Part shown: positions 51,373 to 58,334 of the stretch, piece by piece
How positions within the stretch are numbered: the first letter of the stretch is position 1
How the letters are laid out: the number at the start of each line of letters is the position of its first letter
Source: Rhizobium sp.
Lineage (GTDB): Bacteria; Pseudomonadota; Alphaproteobacteria; Rhizobiales; Rhizobiaceae
Direction of reading: 5' to 3'
DNA: 58,334 nt
NCBI GenBank assembly: GCA_029865825.1
Contig: JARXAQ010000182.1
Location: forward strand, 1 to 58,334
Made by a program: the position numbers and the translations under genes
Notes under the pieces: model-generated
Database searches by the model: none
The model's input: only the letters and a program-made list of their open reading frames with translations
Told to the model about the DNA's origin: nothing

Positions 51373-51905
51373 GGCGCAGCCCTCCCGAAACCGTAGCTTT
51401 TGTCGGTATTTTCAGGTGGGTTGCATGCGAAGGAAAGCCAATTTCTGGCCAATATCTTGTAACGAATTGGCTACGACGGCTCGCGCCAGTCTGGCTATTC
51501 AAAGGCCGGGTCGCAGAAGTCATCGAGGACGATGTCACCCGCGAAGCATGACGGCTCGCCAAGATCGAAGCGGGGTGGAAGCAGACCGAGGCGGGTCCGC
51601 AAGCGGCGAAGTGGTCGCGAACGTCGTGTGGAAATACGTCAGGTCTGCTCGACCATCATGAGCACCGTTGCAACATGGCGGCGGTGGGCTCGCTCTGAGA
51701 TTGACTTGCCACGAGACGTGGTTAACCCATCAAGGGCACGCGCGACTCCTTGCTCGTGGATCATCGCGGCATCGCATCGTGCTGTGATGGTCCTGATTTC
51801 GAAACCGTGACGGTCATGCACGTGATCCAGATATGGTCCAAGCCATGCGAAGTGGTGTTTTCCAGGCACAAACCGGTCGTATCGCAATCGACCAAACCTG
51901 TGAGA

Positions 51906-53357
51906 TCAACGCCTGCAACATCCTCGCTGCCCATCGCATGTCCTGTCGCATGACGCCAATTCCGGGGCCACCAAAGCGCTGTTTTCTGGACCGAGCTGCT
52001 TCAACACATGATTGATCGATCGGCAGTCTCTGATCTCAATGACATCGGCAAGTAGGCGCTCAGCGCGCACCACACCAATGCGCGGAATGGCCAGCCTCCT
52101 GTATTTTTCCTCCAGGAATTGGCGCGCCAATGGATTTTCCGCTTCTCCGAGCGCAACTGTGACCTCGGCCTCGAAGACCTGACCATTGACGGCGTGCAGT
52201 TGCGCGGTCGCTGCATGGTGAGAGCACGGCGCGCTTTCGCGGTCATGCGCACGCAGTTCAATTTTCGCAGTGAACCCGGCGACGACTTCACTGCGGAGCC
52301 ACGCCTCTGAAGACCAGGCCGGACCAGGCTCGATCTCAAGCAGTGCCATCGCCACAGCATAGGGAGCGCTGAACTGGGCGGCCCACGCGTCCTTCGGTGC
52401 ACCTTGATTGAAAGGCGGTTCGCACAGGATCGATGGCGCCGTCACCACCAAGCGCTTGAAGCTCTCGACAGCAGGCGATATTTTGGCATTCGAGAAAGCT
52501 AGGATCGAGGCCTGGATGCTGCTTTGGAGGATCCGGCAGCAACTGAAGGGCTTGAAACCGACAGCACGAATTTCAAAAGTCTGGCCAAGACCATTGTTCA
52601 ATCGAACATAATCAGAGCCATCGGCGCCAGCCATCCGCCAGAAACCGGTTTCGCCCTCGAAGATATCGAGCGGACCTTCTAAACCATTTTTGGCAAGGAA
52701 TGCGGCATTCACACCCGTTTGCGCCGCCGTCCCGAAATTGTTCTTCGCCATCGTCGGCTGATGACCATAAACCGTCTTCATGACAGATGCGACGGGTGCA
52801 TTGGCGGCCGCAATCGCCATCGCGTGGGCAGACTGCTTAGGGTCGAGCTTTAGCAATTTTGACGCGGCGGCTACAGCGCCAAAGACTTGCCAGGTCCCGT
52901 GCCCGTGGATTGTCTTGCGCGGATGAAGATGCGTGAGCGACATCGCAATCCGACCACTGACTTCATATCCGGCAATGACTGCGGCTAGAAGCTCTTTACC
53001 GGAACTATCGACATGCGCTGCGACCGTCAACGCGGCGGATATCACCGTCGCCCCCGGATGGCCCTTGCGATAGATATCGTCGAAGTCGAGAGCGTTGATC
53101 AACGTCGCGTGCACAAAGGCAGCGGTTCCGGGATCCGTCCGTCGGTCGCTGCCAAGGATCGGACTGGAGCCAATGGAGGCCACGTCTTTTACGAACCCGT
53201 CAAGGATACCCGCAAGCGGCAGCCCGTAGGCCCCCAACAGGCAACCGATGGAATCCAGGAGACAGTCGTTTGCCTTCTGGACCACATCAATGGGCAGATC
53301 ATCGAGGGAAAGTCCTGCGATATAATCTCCGAAAACCCGCGCTGCAGACTGCTGCAT
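51906..53357 (-). CDS. MmgE/PrpD-family protein (second copy)
   Basis: NALDFDDIYRKGHPGATVISAALTVAA and AVGFKPFSCCRILQSSIQA. Confidence 0.9.
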   Translation of the reverse strand: MQQSAARVFGDYIAGLSLDDLPIDVVQKANDCLLDSIGCLLGAYGLPLAGILDGFVKDVASIGSSPILGSDRRTDPGTAAFVHATLINALDFDDIYRKGHPGATVISAALTVAAHVDSSGKELLAAVIAGYEVSGRIAMSLTHLHPRKTIHGHGTWQVFGAVAAASKLLKLDPKQSAHAMAIAAANAPVASVMKTVYGHQPTMAKNNFGTAAQTGVNAAFLAKNGLEGPLDIFEGETGFWRMAGADGSDYVRLNNGLGQTFEIRAVGFKPFSCCRILQSSIQASILAFSNAKISPAVESFKRLVVTAPSILCEPPFNQGAPKDAWAAQFSAPYAVAMALLEIEPGPAWSSEAWLRSEVVAGFTAKIELRAHDRESAPCSHHAATAQLHAVNGQVFEAEVTVALGEAENPLARQFLEEKYRRLAIPRIGVVRAERLLADVIEIRDCRSINHVLKQLGPENSALVAPELASCDRTCDGQRGCCRR

Positions 53358-53479
53358 TGCCTTTCTCCCCGTTAAAAAGACATCGATGTTCCGTCAGCCG
53401 CATGACGATGTCCGGCGACAGATCTTGTGACTGTTAGGTTTGTTGACGACATGCCGTCGCCGCGATTGCTGTGACGCGG

Positions 53480-54331
53480 CTATGGACGGACAGATCGAAC
53501 CGCCATGTCGGTCAGATCCAGGCGATGGGCTTCCATCGGTATAAGATTGCGAACCGCCTGGACGCGGTCAATGTCCAAATATGTGGTGAAAAAGCCAACG
53601 GCGTCGGATGCTTGGGCAATGACCTGTCCCCAGGGATCGCAGACCAGCGAGTGCCCATAGGTCTGCCGTGTTTCTCCCCCGGGTCCCGGGTAAGGGCCCC
53701 ATTGGCCACAGGCGACGAAATAGACCTGAAATTCGATGGCTCGCGCCCGGCAAAGAACTTCCCAGTGGTCCTTTCCCGTCTGAAGGGTGAAGGCGGCCGG
53801 CAGAATGATGACATCCACACCCGCTTGCACCAGGCGATCGAACAAGCGCGAAAAACGAAGATCGTAACAGATTGCGCACCCTATCCGCAGGCCGTTGACT
53901 TCATAGATGAGCAGATCATTGCCGCGCTCTACGGTCTCGGATTCGCGGTAAGTCTTGCCGTCCGGGGCAACGATATCGAAGAGATGAATTTTTCGGTAGC
54001 GCCCAACCTCGGTGCCACCACCGTCGAAAACCACTGTCGTATTGCGGATACGCTCTCTTCCTTCAATGCGCTCAAAAAGACTGCCCGCATGTACCCAGAC
54101 GCGATGGGTGGCTGCAAAATCCTTGAGAACCTCATAAGCGCCTCCGCCTGGAACAGCATCAGCCGCATCAACTTTCTGCTGTGCAGTGCCGCCCGACCAG
54201 TCGAAATGTTCTGGCAGCACGATGAGGTCGGGGGCGTCGCGGTCTACAGCGTCCTGCATTAGGCGAAGCGCCTGGCGCAGATTGTGGTCGCGGTCCGGTT
54301 GTGAATTCATCTGGATGAGCGAGATCTTCAT
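53480..54331 (-). CDS. Carbon-nitrogen hydrolase (nitrilase superfamily)
   Basis: LIVLPEHFDW (Glu), RKIHLFDI (Lys), IGCAICYDLRFSRLF (Cys) catalytic triad. Confidence 0.93.
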   Translation of the reverse strand: MKISLIQMNSQPDRDHNLRQALRLMQDAVDRDAPDLIVLPEHFDWSGGTAQQKVDAADAVPGGGAYEVLKDFAATHRVWVHAGSLFERIEGRERIRNTTVVFDGGGTEVGRYRKIHLFDIVAPDGKTYRESETVERGNDLLIYEVNGLRIGCAICYDLRFSRLFDRLVQAGVDVIILPAAFTLQTGKDHWEVLCRARAIEFQVYFVACGQWGPYPGPGGETRQTYGHSLVCDPWGQVIAQASDAVGFFTTYLDIDRVQAVRNLIPMEAHRLDLTDMAVRSVRP

Positions 54332-54981
54332 GCTGTCTCCGGTGCTTTGTAGTCAAAGATTGATCTGCCAGCCTCCAGGTGTGGCCGCAGATGACGAGAT
54401 CGCTTTTGCCGCTCGAGCGCGATGACAGCGAGCTGCCGCATGCGATCTCGATCGGCAACGAACACACCGTCGTCATCGGCGAGCACAGCGTAGCCCGGCA
54501 AAACCGCAGTCCCGCCACAGGCGATTGGCACATTGATCGAGCCTCCGATCCGGAACGCGCGGTTGGTTGTCTTGGAAGACACCCCGCGACACCAGACGGG
54601 AAACCCGCTTTCTGCAATTTCCAGGGCATCTGTGCAGGGCCCATCGACGACGATACCCACCGCCCCTCGCGCCTTGGCGGCAGCAACAACACCCCCGCCG
54701 ACACAGGCGATATCGTCATGATCGACACGCGAGACCACCAGGATATCGCCGGGGGAAAGAAGGTCGATCGCCTTGTAGATCACGGCGCCGTCGCGGCCTG
54801 GCGCCGCGACGGTTATTGCGTTGCCAATCGCCCTTGAGGGAAAGAACGGGCGCACGTGGCAACCAACAAAGCCCAGATGCTCGAAATGACCGATCGTTGC
54901 GGTCTCCACCTCGGCCAGGAGATCGCACAGATCTGCTGGCCAGGCGGAAGGCCTGGCCTCTACTCGGTAATCTGCTGTCAT
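54328..54981 (-). CDS. RraA/HMG-CHA aldolase-like family protein
   Basis: GAVIYKAIDLLSPGDILVVSRVDHDDIACVGGGVVAAAKARGAVGIVVDGPCTD. Confidence 0.88.
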   Translation of the reverse strand: MTADYRVEARPSAWPADLCDLLAEVETATIGHFEHLGFVGCHVRPFFPSRAIGNAITVAAPGRDGAVIYKAIDLLSPGDILVVSRVDHDDIACVGGGVVAAAKARGAVGIVVDGPCTDALEIAESGFPVWCRGVSSKTTNRAFRIGGSINVPIACGGTAVLPGYAVLADDDGVFVADRDRMRQLAVIALERQKRSRHLRPHLEAGRSIFDYKAPETA

Positions 54982-55012
54982 GGAATTACCCTCAAGGGTG
55001 GAGTGGATTAGC

Positions 55013-55879
55013 TCAGATCGGCCGTTCGCCGGCGGTCGTCGTGCGATGCATGATGCGGATCGTTGACGGGTCGAAACCATCGCGCCTGTGCATGGTGCAT
55101 CGATTGTCCCACATCATGATGTCGCCCTGATCCCATTGCTGGACGAACACTTCCTGACCCTTGGTCGTATGATCCCACAGCTCGACCAGAAGGCTAGCAC
55201 TCTCATCGAGGGGCATGCCGACGATCCACGCGCCGTCCGTGGTTCCCCCGAGATAGAGCGCCTTGCGTCCCGTCTCGCCATGGGTGCGGACCAGTGGATG
55301 GACCATGCCGCTCCACTCCCGGAAATCCCGGGTCCTGGGTTCACTTTTGCCAAGCCGCAGGGCACCCGTCTTGTCGTAGACGTTCTGGAAGAAAATCTGC
55401 CGGCCCTCGGTCTCTTTCTTCAACGCGGCTGGCAGTGTTTCGAAGGCGCTGTACGTCGACAGGAAATAGGTGTCGCCACCGGAGGGAGGCACGGCGACTG
55501 CCCGAAGAATGGCGCCGGCCGGCGGCCGTTCATAAAACCAGGTGTCAGTGTGCCATGTCGCCTCGCTATTGCCCATCGCACCACTCGGCTTGCCGTCCTT
55601 CATGGCGTTGCTGATCACCAGGATCTCAGGATGGTCCGGGTGACCACCTTCCTGCTTCTGTTTGGGATGAATGACGAATTCCCCGAAATGGCGGGAAAAC
55701 GCCACCTGCTGGGCGTCGGTGATGCCGGCTTGCTTGAACCGAAGCACGCCATATTGGAGCCACAAGCGGCGCAGTTCCTCGATGTCGCGGGTGTCATAGG
55801 ACTTGAAATCGAAGCCTTCGATATCGGCGCAGACGTTGCTCTCATTTTGCACCGCGCGCAGTCGTTCTTTCGTCAGCAT
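55013..55879 (-). CDS. TauD/TfdA-family Fe(II)/2-oxoglutarate dioxygenase
   Basis: WHTDTWFYERPP (HxD) and MWDNRCTMHRRDGFDPSTIRIMHRTT. Confidence 0.92.
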   Translation of the reverse strand: MLTKERLRAVQNESNVCADIEGFDFKSYDTRDIEELRRLWLQYGVLRFKQAGITDAQQVAFSRHFGEFVIHPKQKQEGGHPDHPEILVISNAMKDGKPSGAMGNSEATWHTDTWFYERPPAGAILRAVAVPPSGGDTYFLSTYSAFETLPAALKKETEGRQIFFQNVYDKTGALRLGKSEPRTRDFREWSGMVHPLVRTHGETGRKALYLGGTTDGAWIVGMPLDESASLLVELWDHTTKGQEVFVQQWDQGDIMMWDNRCTMHRRDGFDPSTIRIMHRTTTAGERPI

Positions 55880-55993
55880 TTTTGTCTCCTTTGGCGACCT
55901 TCCTCTAAGGCCACCACCATCCTAGTGGCGAGGTTGACGGGCATTCCAATACCGATGGTCGAGCATTGATACGGTTGACGAATGGATCCCCGG

Positions 55994-57079
55994 TCAGTCC
56001 GAAAGCACCAGGACGTCCTGCGGATCGATGCCAAGGGTGACGGTGCTTGCGAGAGCTGGCGCTTGTGCCGACAGACCTGACCGGACAAGGACAGTGAGGT
56101 TCAGTCCACCTGAAATCTCCACCAACAGTTCAAGCTGGGCGCCAAGGTTGACGATCCGTTTGACGACGCCGTCCAGGCGATTTTGTGCACGGGCCTCAAT
56201 GGCTGGATCGGTTATAAGCGCAATGCTTTCGGGGCGGATGCAGCAGGAGGCAACCGGATTGGAACGGTCGGTATGGCTCGATCGCAAGACGATGGAACTG
56301 CCCTCGACCAAAAGGTCCATAAATCCGGGGCCGCCGTCACTCGCCTTGACCGGGAGAATATTGGATCGTCCGATGAAATCGGCCACAAAGCGGGTGGCGG
56401 GATTGCGGTAGATGGAAACCGGCTCTCCCTGCTGGGCAATGGCACCCTGCCACATCACGACGATCCGGTCCGACATCGCCATTGCCTCTTCCTGGTCGTG
56501 GGTGACGTAGACGAAGGTCATGCCCAGCTGTTCCTGGATTTCCTTGAGCTCGATCCGCATCGCCTCACGCAATTTCAGGTCAAGATTGGATAGGGGTTCA
56601 TCGAGAAGAAGAACGGAGGGACGGGGCGCGATGGCGCGCGCCAGAGCCACCCTTTGTTGCTGACCGCCTGAAAGTGCTTTTGGATAACGCGCGGCTAGGC
56701 CGTCGAGGCGCACACTGCGCAAAGCGGCATCCACGGCCAGCGCAATGTCACTCCTGGATTTACCCCGCATGCGCAGGCCGAAGCCGACATTCTCAGCGAC
56801 GGTCATGTGCGGAAACAGCGCATAGTTTTGAAACACCAGGCCGAGATTGCGCCGTTCCGGCGGAACCCGGTTCTGGCTCGTCCCGCGAACGCGGATATCT
56901 CCGGCACTTGGCGTGTTGAAACCGGCAATCATATTGAGGGTTGTGGTCTTGCCGCATCCGGACGGCCCGAGAATGCTGACAAATTCGCCCTGCGGGATTT
57001 GCAGGTTCAAGTCCTTGACGACCGGAATGCCGGCAAAGGATTTGCTGACCGAGACGAGTTCGATGTCGATATTGCTCAT
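55994..57079 (-). CDS. ABC transporter ATP-binding protein, spermidine/putrescine (PotA)-like
   Basis: GPSGCGKTTTLNMIAG, LSGGQQQRVALARAI, LLLDEPLSNLD, TOBE-like C-terminus. Confidence 0.95.
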   Translation of the reverse strand: MSNIDIELVSVSKSFAGIPVVKDLNLQIPQGEFVSILGPSGCGKTTTLNMIAGFNTPSAGDIRVRGTSQNRVPPERRNLGLVFQNYALFPHMTVAENVGFGLRMRGKSRSDIALAVDAALRSVRLDGLAARYPKALSGGQQQRVALARAIAPRPSVLLLDEPLSNLDLKLREAMRIELKEIQEQLGMTFVYVTHDQEEAMAMSDRIVVMWQGAIAQQGEPVSIYRNPATRFVADFIGRSNILPVKASDGGPGFMDLLVEGSSIVLRSSHTDRSNPVASCCIRPESIALITDPAIEARAQNRLDGVVKRIVNLGAQLELLVEISGGLNLTVLVRSGLSAQAPALASTVTLGIDPQDVLVLSD

Positions 57080-57879
57080 TTGCTTCCACCATGCAGTTGG
57101 GCCGAGAAACCGCCTATCTTCTCGAACAGGAAAATCACCGTCAGAATGAAGGCCATCGATGCGACATTGACGGCCGCCATGACCGGATCGAGGCTGTATT
57201 CGAGGTAGTTGATGACCGCGATTGGCAAAGTCGTATCACCGGGGCGAACGAGAAAGACGGATAGCGGGATATTGTTGAACGAGATGATGAAGGCGAGGGT
57301 GACGCCTGATAGCACCCCCGGCTTGATCATCGGCAGGACGATATGCTGGAGCCTTTGACGCTTGGAGGCGCCGAGACTTTGGGCAGCCCGGTCGAGGTTG
57401 CCGTCGAAGTTGGCAAGCGATGTGGCCGCCATGCGTGTGACGAAGGGCAGGGCGAGAACGACATGGGCTGCAATCAGGGCAGGGGTTCCGAGATAGCCCT
57501 GCAGGCCGACAATCGACAGGAACAGTACGATGGCCACACCCTTGACGATCTGCGGAACAGAAAGCGGAGATAAAAGGCCGGCCATAAGCGCGTCGCTGCC
57601 CGGGACGCGCTCATAAACGATCGTGTATGCTGCAAGAACGCCCAGCACACCGCTGATGATGGCGACAACAGTGGCAATCTTGACACTGAGCAGGAAGGGC
57701 AGCAGCCACCGATCAGCCCAGAGATCGCCGTACCAGTCGACAGTCCATTCCCAGGGAACGAAGGTGACGGCAGAGGTCGGGCTGAACGAGGCGGCAACGA
57801 CGACGAGAAGCGGCAGCGTGATGAAGGTCAACACCAGCACGATTGCCAGCCAGAAGAGAAACCTCAGGGCACGGTTCAT
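57076..57879 (-). CDS. ABC transporter permease (PotC-like)
   Basis: Multi-TM with RAAQSLGASKRQRLQHIVLPMIKPG EAA-loop. Confidence 0.93.
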   Translation of the reverse strand: MNRALRFLFWLAIVLVLTFITLPLLVVVAASFSPTSAVTFVPWEWTVDWYGDLWADRWLLPFLLSVKIATVVAIISGVLGVLAAYTIVYERVPGSDALMAGLLSPLSVPQIVKGVAIVLFLSIVGLQGYLGTPALIAAHVVLALPFVTRMAATSLANFDGNLDRAAQSLGASKRQRLQHIVLPMIKPGVLSGVTLAFIISFNNIPLSVFLVRPGDTTLPIAVINYLEYSLDPVMAAVNVASMAFILTVIFLFEKIGGFSAQLHGGSK

Positions 57880-58334
57880 GCGGTCTCTCCTTCGCGGTTG
57901 CTTCTGCGCAAACTGCGGCGCGTCTCATAGCGGATGCCGAGAAAGGAGACAGCCAGCATCATCGACAAAAGCGCGATTGCCATGACGGCGGCAAAGCGCC
58001 AGTCGATGTAGAACAGCACCTGCTCGTAGATCATGGTGGCGAGCACCTTGAAGCCGGCGCCGCCAAGAAGTGCTGGTGTGGCATAGGCGCTGGCAGCCAT
58101 TGTGAAGGAGATCAGCAACGAGCTGACAATGCCGGGAATCGAGAGCGGCAGGATGATGTAGCGAACCACGGATAGACGCGAGGCGCCGAGCATCTGGGCG
58201 GCACGCTCCAGATTGGGATCGATCCCCTGGATGCTAGTGGTCAGGGACAGGATACCGAATGGCAGGACGACATGGGTCAAGCCAACGACGACTGCAAACA
58301 GGTTCTTCGACAAGGGGAGGGGCGAGGTGATGAT
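57876..58334 (-). CDS. ABC transporter permease (PotB-like), partial, runs off window end
   Basis: RAAQMLGASRLSVVRYIILPLSIPG EAA-loop; N-terminus probably beyond 58334. Confidence 0.88.
   Translation of the reverse strand: MITSPLPLSKNLFAVVVGLTHVVLPFGILSLTTSIQGIDPNLERAAQMLGASRLSVVRYIILPLSIPGIVSSLLISFTMAASAYATPALLGGAGFKVLATMIYEQVLFYIDWRFAAVMAIALLSMMLAVSFLGIRYETRRSLRRSNREGETA

Noticed and set aside
51373-51905. Fragments in the gap between OCD and the second MmgE/PrpD (for example 51639-51887 minus)
   Set aside because: Could be a decayed gene but I could not assign a family; not reported as a feature

Overview
The window looks like part of a rhizobial/Agrobacterium-type conjugative repABC plasmid, judged from gene content and order. 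From left to right it contains: (1) An anti-phage or accessory island (about 0.6-10.1 kb) with an overlapping two-gene module (PLD-like protein plus a large helical protein of unknown function), a PIN-domain gene next to an XRE-HTH/ImmA-IrrE metalloprotease fusion, and divergent from that a five-gene type III CBASS operon (CD-NTase, HORMA, TRIP13-like ATPase, a SLOG plus NDT/TIR-like effector, DEDDh exonuclease). (2) An IS-remnant zone (about 10.2-19.5 kb) with an RHE_PE00001-like plasmid gene and a coupled vapB-vapC-tyrosine integrase operon. (3) repCBA on the minus strand with a convincing antisense ctRNA. (4) A complete traI-trbBCDEJKLFGHI operon, traR, traM, a Fic gene, traAFBH, an oriT and traCDG. 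(5) A second LuxR/TraR-like regulator, a degenerate response regulator, and an opine-like catabolic/transport cluster (amidohydrolase, two MmgE/PrpD proteins, ornithine cyclodeaminase-like, nitrilase, RraA-like, TauD-like, PotABC-like transporter). The strongest leads are the CBASS effector architecture, the single-chain CapH/CapP-like regulator with repeated operator motifs, the unknown two-gene PLD module, and a 24-bp tandem repeat array upstream of fic. No database searches were run; family names come from recognised motifs and gene order.
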